A stretch of DNA of 64,000 nt, from the NCBI GenBank assembly GCA_020848075.1, contig JADLAV010000064.1, forward strand, positions 1 through 64,000, given 5' to 3'. The position numbers were made by a program, and so were the translations under genes. The first letter of the stretch is position 1; each line of letters starts with the position of its first letter. This document shows positions 38,698 through 47,632 of the stretch, one piece after another. The notes below the pieces were generated by a model. That model did no database searches. It was given only the letters and a program-made list of their open reading frames with translations, and was not told the origin of the DNA. The stretch is from Burkholderiales bacterium (lineage in GTDB: Bacteria; Pseudomonadota; Gammaproteobacteria; Burkholderiales; SG8-39).

Positions 38698-39774
38698 ATG
38701 AGACTGCGCTTCGAGCACGGTGCCCGCGACAGGCTGAGAACGCTCCACCCGGCGTACTTCGCCATGGTGATGGCGACCGGCATCGTGGCGATCGCGGCGA
38801 CGCTACACGGGTGGGCGGCGTTCGGCACGGCGCTCTTCTGGCTGAACGTGTGCTTCTTCGTCGCGCTCGCAGCGCTCACCGCGGCGCGCGTCGTGCGCCA
38901 CCCGGCGGCGTTTCTCGAGGATCTGCAGAGCCACAGCCGCGGCGTCGGCTTCTTCACCGTCGTGGCGGCCACGGCGGTGCTCGGCTCTCAGGCGGAAATC
39001 CAGGTGAGCGCCCCGGCGTGGGCGGCGGGGCTCTGGGTGGTCGCCTGCATGCTCTGGGTCCTGGTGACCTACGGCATCCTGGGCGCGCTCACCGTCAAGG
39101 CGCACAAGCCGACGCTGCAGGAGGGGTTGAACGGCGGCTGGCTCGTGATCGTCGTCGCAGCACAGTCGGTATCGATCCTCACGGTGCTCGTCGCGGCGTC
39201 CGCAACCGCCGGCGAGCTGCGGTCCGGGCTGGTGTTCGCAGCCCTCACGCTCTGGCTCGGCGGCGGCATGGTCTACCTCTGGCTCACGGCGCTGATCTTC
39301 TTCCGCTACACGTTCCGTCCCATGGCGCCCGACGACCTGTCGCCGCCGTATTGGATCAACATGGGCGCGGTGGCGATCTCGACGCTCGCGGGGGCGACGC
39401 TGTTCGAGCACCTGCCGCTCGTTCCGGCGCTGGCCGATCTCGCGCCGTTCATCAAGGGTTTCACGATCTTCTACTGGGCGATGGGCACGTGGTGGATTCC
39501 GATGCTGCTCGTCCTCGGCGTCTGGCGCTACCTGCTGCGCGAGTTTCCGCTGAGCTACGATCCGCTGTACTGGGGCGGCGTCTTCCCGCTGGGCATGTAT
39601 TGCGTATCCACCCTGCGCCTCGGGGAGACGGTCCAGCTGCCGTTCCTCGCGACGCTGTCGCGCGTATTTCTGTACCTCGCGGTCGCCGCCTGGACGGCGA
39701 CGCTCGCGGGGCTGGCGGACACGCTGATCCCGCGGCGTCCCGCTCGAGCGGCCGCGGGGCAGCGCGACCGTTGA
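38698..39774 (+). CDS. TDT-family transporter (TehA/SLAC1 fold)
   Basis: Integral membrane protein of 358 residues with about ten helices. The N-terminus LHPAYFAMVMATGIVAIAA and the segments PPYWINMGAVAISTLAG and WGGVFPLGMYCVSTLRL are characteristic of tellurite-resistance/dicarboxylate transporters. Family members export malate, sulfite or act as anion channels; substrate is undetermined. It ends 50 bases before the convergent nsrR gene. Confidence 0.87.
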   Translation: MRLRFEHGARDRLRTLHPAYFAMVMATGIVAIAATLHGWAAFGTALFWLNVCFFVALAALTAARVVRHPAAFLEDLQSHSRGVGFFTVVAATAVLGSQAEIQVSAPAWAAGLWVVACMLWVLVTYGILGALTVKAHKPTLQEGLNGGWLVIVVAAQSVSILTVLVAASATAGELRSGLVFAALTLWLGGGMVYLWLTALIFFRYTFRPMAPDDLSPPYWINMGAVAISTLAGATLFEHLPLVPALADLAPFIKGFTIFYWAMGTWWIPMLLVLGVWRYLLREFPLSYDPLYWGGVFPLGMYCVSTLRLGETVQLPFLATLSRVFLYLAVAAWTATLAGLADTLIPRRPARAAAGQRDR

Positions 39775-39826
39775 CGCTCGCCCAGGCGCCGCTCGCCCGC
39801 ATGCGCGCCCGGCCGAACCTGCCTGA

Positions 39827-40276
39827 TCACGAGCCGCGCGGCTGCGCGGCAAGCAGGACGCGCGCGAGGCCCGCGCGCGGGCGCAGCAGGTCGGCGAGCG
39901 TGTAGTCATCGAGCACGGCGAGAAACGCGGCGAGCGCCCGGCCGAGAATGCCCTTCAGGGCGCACGTCCCGGTGATGCAGCAGTCCGACTGCTCCGGGTC
40001 GAAGCACTCGGCGAGCGAAAGGCTTTCTTCGGTGTGCCGGATCACCTCGCCGATACCGATCGCCTCGGGCGGCCGCGCGAGGCGCAGCCCGCCCCCCTTG
40101 CCTCGCGCCGACTCGACGTAGCCCGACGCGACCAGATGCTGGGCCACCTTCATGAGGTGGTTTTCCGAGATGCCGTAGGCCGCGGCGATCTCGGGGATGG
40201 TCGCCAGCCGGTCAGAGCGCAGGCCGAGGTACATCAGGGTGCGCAGGGCGTAATCGGAAAAGGTGGTCAGGCGCAT
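39827..40276 (-). CDS. nsrR: Nitric-oxide-sensing repressor NsrR (Rrf2 family)
   Basis: Rrf2-family regulator of 149 residues. It begins MRLTTFSDYALRTLMYLGLR, has the winged-helix block SENHLMKVAQHL and ARGKGGGLRLAR, and carries the cluster cysteines Cys91, Cys99 or Cys100, and Cys105 (AECFDPEQSDCC, TGTC). This is the NsrR pattern, distinct from IscR elsewhere in this window. NsrR loses DNA binding when NO attacks its cluster. It is divergent from a DUF59/DUF2249/hemerythrin group. Confidence 0.92.
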   Translation of the reverse strand: MRLTTFSDYALRTLMYLGLRSDRLATIPEIAAAYGISENHLMKVAQHLVASGYVESARGKGGGLRLARPPEAIGIGEVIRHTEESLSLAECFDPEQSDCCITGTCALKGILGRALAAFLAVLDDYTLADLLRPRAGLARVLLAAQPRGS

Positions 40277-40291
40277 CGCAGTCTCCGGTAG

Positions 40292-40337
40292 AAGATGTAT
40301 TTTATATATTGATTATCGCCCCGGATCGTGCTAAGTT
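40292..40337. promoter_or_regulatory. NsrR site and overlapping divergent promoter
   Basis: AAGATGTATTT at 40292-40302 is a perfect NsrR half-site; the opposite half (ATATATTGATT, to 40314) matches about half of the positions. Rightward, TTGATT (40309-40314) and TAAGTT (40332-40337) are spaced 17 bases and would make a promoter for the gene at 40347, with almost no leader. The AT-rich core also offers -10-like words leftward for nsrR. Confidence 0.65.
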
Positions 40338-40346
40338 GAAAGCGGT

Positions 40347-40724
40347 ATGTTAGATGCTGCTTCAAGATCCGGCGCCAACCCAGCGGCGCCCGTTTCCGAT
40401 CCCGAGCGGGAGGCCGCGATCCGCGAGGCGCTCCGGGCGGTCATCGACCCGGAGGTCGGCATGAACGTCGTCGATCTCGGGCTCGTCTACGGCATCGACG
40501 CGCGCCCCGAGCGCGTGCACGTGAGGCTCACGATGACGACGCCCGCCTGCCCGCTCGGCCCGGTGATCGTGGGCGATGCCGAGACGGTCCTGCACGCCCT
40601 GCTGCCGGACGCGGCGATCCAGGTCGAGCTCGTCTGGGAGCCGCCGTGGACGCCTGCCCTCATGTCCGACCACGCGAAGCACCGCTTCGGGTGGGACGCT
40701 TCCGACCGGCCGGACGCCGGCTGA
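40347..40724 (+). CDS. DUF59 / SufT-like metal-sulfur cluster assembly protein
   Basis: Protein of 125 residues of the DUF59 (MIP18/PaaD-N) family, with IREALRAVIDPEVGMNVVDL followed by GLVYGI and TTPACPLGPVI, including the conserved Asp and Cys. Members assist Fe-S cluster maturation. It is the first gene after the NsrR site, suggesting repair of NO-damaged clusters. The ribosome-binding site is poor and the leader predicted from the promoter is very short. Confidence 0.88.
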   Translation: MLDAASRSGANPAAPVSDPEREAAIREALRAVIDPEVGMNVVDLGLVYGIDARPERVHVRLTMTTPACPLGPVIVGDAETVLHALLPDAAIQVELVWEPPWTPALMSDHAKHRFGWDASDRPDAG

Positions 40725-40751
40725 ACCTGTAACCACGAAGGAGAGCTCATC

Positions 40752-40991
40752 ATGGCCGCCCAACCCAAGACGACCCTCGACGTTCGCACGATCCCGCCGC
40801 GCGAGCGGCACCCGCTCATCTTTCGCAACTTCGACGCACTCGGGCCGCAGGAAACGCTCGAGCTCGTCAACGACCACGACCCGAAGCCGCTCTACTACCA
40901 GCTGCAGGCCGAGCGCGGCGCGATCGGCTGGGAGTACCTCGAGAGCGGTCCGGATGTCTGGCGGGTGCGGATCGGCAAGCAGCCGGCTTGA
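40752..40991 (+). CDS. DUF2249 domain-containing protein
   Basis: Small soluble protein of 79 residues with the DUF2249 pattern: LDVRTIPPRERHPLIFRNFD, LVNDHDPKPLYYQL and GWEYLESGPDVWRVRIGK. The family is often found with hemerythrins and NO-related genes; the fold is SirA/TusA-like but the biochemical role is unknown. AAGGAGAG precedes the ATG. It lies between the DUF59 and hemerythrin genes on the same strand. Confidence 0.88.
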   Translation: MAAQPKTTLDVRTIPPRERHPLIFRNFDALGPQETLELVNDHDPKPLYYQLQAERGAIGWEYLESGPDVWRVRIGKQPA

Positions 40992-41056
40992 TTTCCGCGC
41001 GCCGGTCGCGCGCGGGTCGCAACACGGAGGAGACCGAACGACCCAAGGAGGCCATC

Positions 41057-41656
41057 ATGCTCGATGTCACGCAGCTTCGACAGGGGCACCACCAGATGCG
41101 GCGCCTCCTCGGCATTCTCGCGCGTGAGGCGGCCACGCTCAGGCAGGGCGCCGACGCAGACCTCGCGCTCATGGCCGACGTGCTCCGGTACCTCACCGAG
41201 TACCCCGACCGCTACCACCACCCGGTGGAGGATCTCGCGCTCTGGCGTCTGGCGGAGCGGGGCAGCCTTCCCCGGTCCGCGGCCGAGGAGCTCGACTTCG
41301 AGCATCGCGCCGTGCGCCACCATGGCGGTCAGGTGCTCCAGCTTCTCGAACGCGGACTCGCCGATGCGCTCGCACCGCGGGCATGGATCGCAATGGCGGC
41401 CGAGCAGTACGCGGCTGCCCTCAACGCGCACATGACGCACGAGGAGCGCGATCTCCTGCCGCTGCTCGAGGAGGCACTCTCGCCTGCCGACTGGGAAGAG
41501 ATCGCCCGAGCGTCGGCACGGCCTGCCGATCCGCTATTCGGCGAGCGCGCGGAATCGCGCTTCGGCCGGCTGCGAGCCTCGATCGCCGAGCGCCGTCCCG
41601 CGGTCCGCGCCCGCTGGCGCAGTGCGGACGGCTCCGCGTCACTGAGTGAGGAATAA
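41057..41656 (+). CDS. Hemerythrin-domain protein
   Basis: Protein of 199 residues with a four-helix hemerythrin-like domain. Candidate di-iron ligands are the His in GHHQMRRLL, YHHPVEDLALW, DFEHRAVRHHGGQ and NAHMTHEERDLLPLLEE. Such proteins bind O2 or NO or repair iron centres under nitrosative stress and are typical NsrR targets. AAGGAGG precedes the ATG at 41057. The last 50 residues are arginine-rich and outside the domain. Confidence 0.85.
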   Translation: MLDVTQLRQGHHQMRRLLGILAREAATLRQGADADLALMADVLRYLTEYPDRYHHPVEDLALWRLAERGSLPRSAAEELDFEHRAVRHHGGQVLQLLERGLADALAPRAWIAMAAEQYAAALNAHMTHEERDLLPLLEEALSPADWEEIARASARPADPLFGERAESRFGRLRASIAERRPAVRARWRSADGSASLSEE

Positions 41657-41694
41657 GGCGCAACGGCCGGTTCTCCGCGCATCGCACCCTCGGC

Positions 41695-41700
41695 TAGAAT
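41695..41700 (+). promoter_or_regulatory. Candidate -10 element before the peroxidase-related gene
   Basis: TAGAAT in the context GGCTAGAATCGAC lies about 80 bases before the GTG start at 41782. It matches the core found before the tRNA, uvrD and metX genes. No clear -35 is seen. Confidence 0.3.
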
Positions 41701-41781
41701 CGACATCCGCGGCAATGCGGCGACCATGCCGTTTGCCGCGCCGCAGCACCGTTCGCCGCGGTCACAGTCGAGGGGAGCACA

Positions 41782-42384
41782 GTGACGACCTCTGCAGCCA
41801 AAGGCGGCCGCCCGATCAGCCGCTATCCCGTGCCGGATCTTGCCGGCCTGCCCGCGGACATCCGCGAGCGCATCCTGGCGGTGCAGGCAAAATCCGGGTT
41901 CGTGCCGAACGTCTTCCTGACGCTCGCCCACCGGCCCGACGAGTTCCGGGCGTTCTTCGCGTACCACGACGCGCTGATGGAGAAGGAGGGCGGGCTCTCC
42001 AAGGCCGAGCGCGAGATGATCGTCGTGGCGACGAGCGGCGCGAACCAGTGCCACTACTGCGTCATCGCGCACGGCGCGATCCTGCGCATTCGCGCCAAGG
42101 ATCCGCTCGTCGCCGACCAGGTGGCGATCAACTACCGCAAGGCGGACATCACCCCGCGCCAGCGCGCGATGCTCGACTTCGCGATGCAGGTTGCGCTCGA
42201 TTCGCAGGCGATCGGCGATGCGGACTTCGAGCGGCTCCGCGGCCACGGGTTCTCCGACGAGGACATCTGGGACATCGGTGCGATCGCCGCGTTCTTCGCG
42301 CTCTCCAACCGCATGGCGAACGTGATCGGCATGCGGCCGAACGACGAGTTCTACCTGCTCGGCCGCGTGCCCCGGTCGGGCTAG
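41782..42384 (+). CDS. Peroxidase-related (AhpD-like) enzyme
   Basis: Protein of 200 residues of the carboxymuconolactone decarboxylase superfamily, uncharacterised peroxidase-related subgroup. The N-terminal RYPVPDLAGLPADIRERI and the redox motif NQCHYCVIAHGAIL (CxxC with following His) are visible, as is the second half DIWDIGAIAAFFALSNRMAN. The start is GTG with GAGGGGA upstream. It is a second AhpD-like gene in the window, unrelated in length to that at 38254. Confidence 0.85.
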   Translation: MTTSAAKGGRPISRYPVPDLAGLPADIRERILAVQAKSGFVPNVFLTLAHRPDEFRAFFAYHDALMEKEGGLSKAEREMIVVATSGANQCHYCVIAHGAILRIRAKDPLVADQVAINYRKADITPRQRAMLDFAMQVALDSQAIGDADFERLRGHGFSDEDIWDIGAIAAFFALSNRMANVIGMRPNDEFYLLGRVPRSG

Positions 42385-42425
42385 CGCGCGGGCGCGGAGC
42401 GCACCGGGACGCTGCCGACGCACAC

Positions 42426-42872
42426 ATGCCTCAGCGCGCCCTCACCTTGGTGCTCGTGGCGATCGCGGCGGTCGTGGCCGGGGCGGCGGTCTTCGCTCAC
42501 GCCGTCGGCTGCCCGGTCGATCCCAGGAGCCTTCGCGCGTGTGTCGTTGCCGGGGTCGACGTGGCCTACGTCCTGAACGGCGTGGCGCTTGCCGCGCTGG
42601 CGCTCTTCTGGCTGGTCCTGGGCTACGCGCTGCTCTGGATCGTGGTCGGAGCGGCCACGCGCGAGCGCATTCCGGTCGTGGTCGGCATCATCGGCGCAGC
42701 GCTGTGGCTCCTGGTCACCGCTCTCGTGCGCGGAATCCCGATGCTGGACCCTCTGCTCGGAGTCCCGTTCGCGATGTGGGTCGACCCCAATTTCTGGGTA
42801 GCGGCCGGCCTCGCGAGCCCAGCGATCGTGGGGATCATGTACGGCGTCTGGCGCGCGAAGCTCGCCGGTTGA
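42426..42872 (+). CDS. Small four-helix membrane protein
   Basis: Protein of 148 residues that I do not recognise. It has four hydrophobic segments: LTLVLVAIAAVVAGAAVFAH, VAYVLNGVALAALALFWLVL with its continuation, IPVVVGIIGAALWLLVTALV and FWVAAGLASPAIVGIMYGVW. Two cysteines lie in the first external loop (GCPVDPRSLRACV). It starts 41 bases after the peroxidase-related gene. No domain could be named. Confidence 0.65.
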   Translation: MPQRALTLVLVAIAAVVAGAAVFAHAVGCPVDPRSLRACVVAGVDVAYVLNGVALAALALFWLVLGYALLWIVVGAATRERIPVVVGIIGAALWLLVTALVRGIPMLDPLLGVPFAMWVDPNFWVAAGLASPAIVGIMYGVWRAKLAG

Positions 42873-42926
42873 GTCGGGCGGCGGTCGCCGCCGTCGCCTC
42901 GTCTGTCGGCACGCCAGTCCGAGTTG

Positions 42927-44342
42927 CTAATCCACCGGCGGGCGGCGTTTGCCCACGCCCGTCGCCTGCTCGAACGAGTGGGCCATCTGCAGGACGCCGA
43001 AGTCGTCGCCGAAACGGCCGACGATCTGCAGGCCGACGGGCAATCCGTCGTCGGTGAAGCCGCAGGGCACCGAGATCGCGGGATGCCCGATCAGAGTGAT
43101 GCGATAACAGCTCGCGAGCCATTCGAAGTAGCTCGCAAGCCGCACGCCGTCGATCTCGGTCGGGTACTCCACCTCGAGGGGGAACGGCGGCACCTGGACG
43201 GTCGGGCACGCGAGGAACGCGTGCCGCTCGAAGAACCGGCGCGCGCGGTGGAAGATCTCGGTGCGCGCGCTTTCGGCACGCGCGATCTCGCCGGCCGTCA
43301 GGCGCAATCCCGCTTCGATGTTCCAGACCACGGTCGCCTTCAGCCGGTCGCGGTGCCGTTCGAGGAGCGGCGCATAGCGGCTCGCGAACTCGTGCGCCCG
43401 CAGGGCGCGGAACGCCTCGGTCGCGCCGGAGAAGTCGGGAGCGGCGTCCTCGAGTACGCACCCGAGCGCGGCGAGCGTGCCACGCTGGGACTCGAGCGCT
43501 CGCGTTACGCGCGGATCGACCGGCAGTCCACCGAGATCGCGGCTCCAGGCAACGCGCACGCCGCGGAAGTCGCGCTCGAGCGGCCGCCCGAACATCGTGC
43601 CCGGTTCGGCGATCGCGACCGGCGAGCGCGGATCCGGACCGGCGAGCGCCGTCAGCGCGAGCGCGCAGTCGGCGGCAGTGCGCGCGATCGGGCCGAGCAC
43701 CGAGAGCGTGGCCCACGCGTTCGGCACCGGCCAGTCCGGGATCCGTCCAACGCTCGGCCGGAATCCCACCACGTTGCAGAAGCTCGCCGGATTGCGCAGG
43801 CTCGCGGCGAGATCGGAGCCGTCGGCGAACGGCACCATCCCGCAGGCGACGGCCACTGCCGCCCCGCCGCTCGATCCGCCGCACGTCTTCGTCGGGTCGT
43901 AGGGGTTCCGGGTCGCGCCGAAGATCGCGTTGAACGTCTGCGCGCCGGCGCCGAACTCCGGCGTGTTGGTCTTGCCGACGATGACCGCACCCGCGGCTTT
44001 CAGGCGCTCGACGATGAGCGCGTCCTCCGCGGGCACATGGTCGCGGTACACTAGCGAGCCGAACGTCGTGCGCAGGCCGGCAGTCGGAACGAGGTCCTTC
44101 ACCGCCGTCGGCAGGCCGGCGAGCGGGTCTGCGGGCGCGCCGCGCGCGAGTGCCTGATCCACCTGCCGCGCGCGAGCGCGCGCATGCTCGGGCGCGAGGC
44201 TCACCACGGCGTTGAGCGCCGGATTGATGCGTTCGATTCGCGCGAGATGCGCGTCGAGGAGCTCGGTGCAGGAAACGGCCCGGGTACGCACCAGGTGCGC
44301 GAGCTCGGTCGCGTCGCGGAGACAGAGATCGGCGGATGTCAT
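42927..44342 (-). CDS. Amidase signature family protein
   Basis: Amidase of 471 residues related to GatA but not part of the tRNA amidotransferase. The Ser-Ser-Lys triad is in TAVKDLV (near residue 80), GGSSGGAAVAVACGM and the DLAASLRNPASF block, where the usual DxGGSIR is replaced by a DLAASLR form seen in other amidases. The tail GHPAISVPCGFTDDGLPVGLQIVG is typical. The start at 44342 is the natural one. Substrate unknown; it is monocistronic and divergent from a glycosyltransferase gene. Confidence 0.88.
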   Translation of the reverse strand: MTSADLCLRDATELAHLVRTRAVSCTELLDAHLARIERINPALNAVVSLAPEHARARARQVDQALARGAPADPLAGLPTAVKDLVPTAGLRTTFGSLVYRDHVPAEDALIVERLKAAGAVIVGKTNTPEFGAGAQTFNAIFGATRNPYDPTKTCGGSSGGAAVAVACGMVPFADGSDLAASLRNPASFCNVVGFRPSVGRIPDWPVPNAWATLSVLGPIARTAADCALALTALAGPDPRSPVAIAEPGTMFGRPLERDFRGVRVAWSRDLGGLPVDPRVTRALESQRGTLAALGCVLEDAAPDFSGATEAFRALRAHEFASRYAPLLERHRDRLKATVVWNIEAGLRLTAGEIARAESARTEIFHRARRFFERHAFLACPTVQVPPFPLEVEYPTEIDGVRLASYFEWLASCYRITLIGHPAISVPCGFTDDGLPVGLQIVGRFGDDFGVLQMAHSFEQATGVGKRRPPVD

Positions 44343-44462
44343 GCGGGACTCGGGCGCCGCCCGCGTCGAGCGTCGCGGCATTGCCGGGGCTGCGGGACCA
44401 TAACACAGGGGAAGCGTGTACGCCCCGGACGCGCAGACCGGGGCGGCACGGGAGCGATAGGC

Positions 44463-45770
44463 GTGCTGACCGCGATTCTCAGGCTCCTTGCCCGGCTTCG
44501 CCTGCCGGGCGTGGCAGCGGCCCTGCTCAGGCTGATCCTGGCGGTGCGCCCGTCGCACGCGCGCGCGCTCACCGAGCTACAGGCGATCGCAATCGCGCGC
44601 GGTGACCGCGGCGAGGCGATCCAACTCGGCGAGCGGCTCCTCGCGATCGATCGCGACAATGCGCAGGCGCTCTGGAACGTCGCGGTCCTCGCGCTGCAGT
44701 CGGACGACGCAGGCACCGCGCTGCGCTGCTTCGCCCGGCGCGACGCGCTCCAGTCCGGTGGCCTCGTCACCACGCGCCTCTGCACGGATAGCCTGCTCGA
44801 TCCGGCGCGCGCCGCTCGCGGCGAGCCTTATGTCGGCCGCCTCCGTGATGTTCTCGTGGAGACTGCGCTCTGGTCGGTGATCGGCGGCGAACGGGTGTAC
44901 TTCCGCGAGGCGCACGACCGGACGATCGCGAACGGCCCCTTCGTTGCGGGCCGCGTCTTGCCGGACGGGCAGCGGTTCGTGATCTCGTTGCCGGCGCCTG
45001 CGATCAGGGTCGACCGGCCCTGTGTGCTCCTAGGAGGTGACGAGAACTACGCCCACTGGGTAATCCGCAACCTGCTGAAGCTCGTGCTGGTGGACACCCG
45101 ACCGGAGCTCGCCGCGCTGCCGTTGCTCCTGAACGACGACTTGCGCCCCTACCAGCGGGAGTTCCTCGAGCTCCTGGCAATCGGCGACGCGCGGCTGATC
45201 AAGGTGCCGTGCGGCGTGGTCGTCGCGTGCCGCGACCTGGCGGTGCCGACGCAACTGCGCAACCACCCGCGAATGATCGAGGGAATCGAGTGGCTGCGCG
45301 CGCGGCTTGCCGCATGGATGGCGCCCGGTCCTGCGCATGATCTCCTGTTCGTATCGCGGCGGGACGCACCGGTCCGCGTGCTGTTGAACGAGCGGGAACT
45401 CGAGGCGTCTCTTCATTCGCTCGGCTTCGCGACCGTGGTCCCGGGCGCGATGCCGGTGCGCGAGCAGATCCACGCGTTCTCGAGCGCCGCGGTCATCGTC
45501 GCGCCGCACGGCGCCGGGCTCGCCAACCTGGTGTTCGCGCCACGCGGCGCGACGGTGATCGAGATCGCGAGCAGCAACATCGCGCAGATGGCCGACTTTC
45601 GGCACATCGCGCGAGCGCTTGACCAGCGCATCGTCACGCTCGTCTCGGACGACTACGACTTGACCCGTCCGGAGACGCTCGCCGCGAACTGGGACTACCG
45701 GGCTGACGTCAGCCGCGTGCTTGGCGCGCTGAAGGAGGCCGTGCCCGGGATCTTCGCGCCGACCGGCTAG
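44463..45770 (+). CDS. Glycosyltransferase family 61 (DUF563) protein
   Basis: Protein of 435 residues. The N-terminal 100 residues contain helical, TPR-like repeats (ARALTELQAIAIARGDRGEA, AQALWNVAVLALQSDDAGTA), and the C-terminal part carries GT61 motifs: GGDENYAHWVIRNLLKLVLV, HDLLFVSRRDAPVRVLLNE, IVAPHGAGLANLVFAPRGAT and IEIASSNIAQMADF. GT61 enzymes usually decorate polysaccharides or glycans. The start is GTG at 44463 with GGGAG upstream. No polysaccharide cluster surrounds it. Confidence 0.82.
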   Translation: MLTAILRLLARLRLPGVAAALLRLILAVRPSHARALTELQAIAIARGDRGEAIQLGERLLAIDRDNAQALWNVAVLALQSDDAGTALRCFARRDALQSGGLVTTRLCTDSLLDPARAARGEPYVGRLRDVLVETALWSVIGGERVYFREAHDRTIANGPFVAGRVLPDGQRFVISLPAPAIRVDRPCVLLGGDENYAHWVIRNLLKLVLVDTRPELAALPLLLNDDLRPYQREFLELLAIGDARLIKVPCGVVVACRDLAVPTQLRNHPRMIEGIEWLRARLAAWMAPGPAHDLLFVSRRDAPVRVLLNERELEASLHSLGFATVVPGAMPVREQIHAFSSAAVIVAPHGAGLANLVFAPRGATVIEIASSNIAQMADFRHIARALDQRIVTLVSDDYDLTRPETLAANWDYRADVSRVLGALKEAVPGIFAPTG

Positions 45771-45781
45771 GGAAAGGCCGC

Positions 45782-46165
45782 TTACCGCCTGAGCGAGAAC
45801 ATCACCACGAGGACGATGAGCGCGGTGATGCCGATCAGGGCCTGCCGCGCGCCGCGCCGCAGCTTCGCGCGCTTCTCGCGCGCCTCGCGCTGCTCGGTTG
45901 CCATGATTGCGGCGAGCCGCGCCCACTTCTCCTCGGCGGCGATCTTGACTTTCGGTTCCGCGTCGCGCGCGGCGGGGTGGGCCCAGCCGACGACCGTCGG
46001 CTGATCGAGCGGTGTCTGCGCCGCCGTCGCGCGCGCCGCGGCGGGCGGGGCGGGACGCGCGGCTCCCGCGGGTCTCGCCCGCGCCGACTTCAAGGTCTCC
46101 GCCTCCTTCCGCGCCTCGCGGAGGAGCGAGCGCGCGCGCTCTGCCGAATCGGGTTTCGTGGCCAT
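45782..46165 (-). CDS. Tail-anchored hypothetical protein
   Basis: Protein of 127 residues: a charged, Ala/Pro-rich N-terminal part (SAERARSLLREARKEAETLK), a basic helix (EQREAREKRAKLRRGARQ) and one C-terminal membrane helix (ALIGITALIVLVVMFSL) ending in RR. This is the layout of a C-tail-anchored cytoplasmic protein. I cannot assign a family. It lies 12 bases downstream of the rng stop on the same strand. Confidence 0.6.
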   Translation of the reverse strand: MATKPDSAERARSLLREARKEAETLKSARARPAGAARPAPPAAARATAAQTPLDQPTVVGWAHPAARDAEPKVKIAAEEKWARLAAIMATEQREAREKRAKLRRGARQALIGITALIVLVVMFSLRR

Positions 46166-46177
46166 GGCTGGACCCTG

Positions 46178-47632
46178 CTAGATCAAAATAACGTCGAACT
46201 GCTCCTGCATGTAGGTCGACTCCACCTGCATCGACACCGGCTTGCCGATGAAGTCCGACAGCATCGCGAGCGACTGCGACTCCTCCTCGAGGAAGAGATC
46301 GATCACCGCCTGCGCGGCGAGGATGCGGTACTCCTTGGCGCTGAACTGGCGCGCCTCGCGCAGGATCTCGCGCAGGATCTCGTAGCACACGGTGCGCGCG
46401 GTCTTCACTTCCCCGCGCCCGCTGCAGGTCGGGCAGGGCTCGCACAGGACGTGCGCCAGGCTCTCGCGCGTGCGCTTGCGCGTCATCTCCACGAGCCCGA
46501 GCGCGGTGAATCCGTTCACCGTCATTTTGGTGCGGTCGCGCGCGAGCGCCTTGTTGAACTCCGCGAGCACGGCGGCACGGTGCTCCTCGCCGGTCATGTC
46601 GATGAAGTCGATGATGATGATGCCGCCGAGATTGCGCAGCCTGAGCTGGCGCGCGATCGCCTGGGCGGCCTCGAGGTTCGTCTTGAAGATGGTGTCGTCG
46701 AAGTTGCGCACGCCGACGAAGCCGCCGGTGTTGACGTCGACCGTGGTCAGCGCCTCGGTCTGGTCGATGATCAGGTAGCCGCCCGACTTGAGGTCGACGC
46801 GGCGGGCGAGCGCCTTGTCGATCTCCTCCTCGACGCCGTAGAGGTCGAAGAGCGGCCGCTCGCCGGCGTAGTGCTCCAGCCGGTCGAGGACCTTGGGCAC
46901 GTAATCGCGGCCGAAGTCCTGCAGCTTGACGAAGTTCTCGCGGGAGTCGATCGAGACGCGGTCGGTTTCGTCGGTGACGAAGTCCCGCAGCACGCGCTGC
47001 GCGAGGGAAAGGTCCTGATACAGGAGCGTGGGCGCGCCGGCGGTTGCGGCGCGCACCTGCAGGTCCTGCCAGAGGCGCTTCAGGTACTGGATGTCGTTCG
47101 CGAAGTCCTCCTCGCCGGCCGATTCGGCCATGGTGCGGATGATATAGCCGCCCTTCTCGCCGGGGGCGAGCAGTCGCTCGAGCTTCTCCTTCAGGCTCTT
47201 GCGGTCGGTCTCGTCTTCGATCCGCTGCGAGACGCCGATGCGCGGGTCGCGGGGGAGATGGACCAGCAGCCGCCCGGCGATCGAGATCTGCGTCGAGAGC
47301 CGTGCGCCTTTCGAGCCGATCGGATCCTTGACGACCTGGACCACGAGCGGCTGTCCCTCCGAGAGGATCCGCTCGATCGGCCGCGTCGCCTCGCCGTTCA
47401 CGCGCTCCTCCCAGATGTCGGCCACGTGCAGGAACGCCGCGCGCTCGAGGCCGATGTCGACGAAGGCGGACTGCATGCCGGGCAGCACGCGCCCGACGCG
47501 CCCCATGTAGATGTTGCCGACGAGCCCGCGGTTTCCCGTGCGCTCGACGTGCAGCTCCTGCACGACGCCGTTCGCGATCACGGCGACGCGCGTCTCCTGC
47601 GGGGTGACGTTGACGAGCACCTCCTCGCTCAT
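46178..47632 (-). CDS. rng: Ribonuclease G
   Basis: Endoribonuclease of 484 residues of the RNase E/G family, acting in 16S rRNA 5' maturation and mRNA decay. The S1 domain (GNIYMGRVGRVLPGMQSAFV) is followed by the catalytic core with TVDVNTGGFVG and IIIIDFIDMTGEEHR carrying the metal-binding aspartates, and the zinc-link CEPCPTCSGRGEV. The shorter length than RNase E fits RNase G. The ATG shares one base with the maf stop (TGATG). Confidence 0.96.
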   Translation of the reverse strand: MSEEVLVNVTPQETRVAVIANGVVQELHVERTGNRGLVGNIYMGRVGRVLPGMQSAFVDIGLERAAFLHVADIWEERVNGEATRPIERILSEGQPLVVQVVKDPIGSKGARLSTQISIAGRLLVHLPRDPRIGVSQRIEDETDRKSLKEKLERLLAPGEKGGYIIRTMAESAGEEDFANDIQYLKRLWQDLQVRAATAGAPTLLYQDLSLAQRVLRDFVTDETDRVSIDSRENFVKLQDFGRDYVPKVLDRLEHYAGERPLFDLYGVEEEIDKALARRVDLKSGGYLIIDQTEALTTVDVNTGGFVGVRNFDDTIFKTNLEAAQAIARQLRLRNLGGIIIIDFIDMTGEEHRAAVLAEFNKALARDRTKMTVNGFTALGLVEMTRKRTRESLAHVLCEPCPTCSGRGEVKTARTVCYEILREILREARQFSAKEYRILAAQAVIDLFLEEESQSLAMLSDFIGKPVSMQVESTYMQEQFDVILI

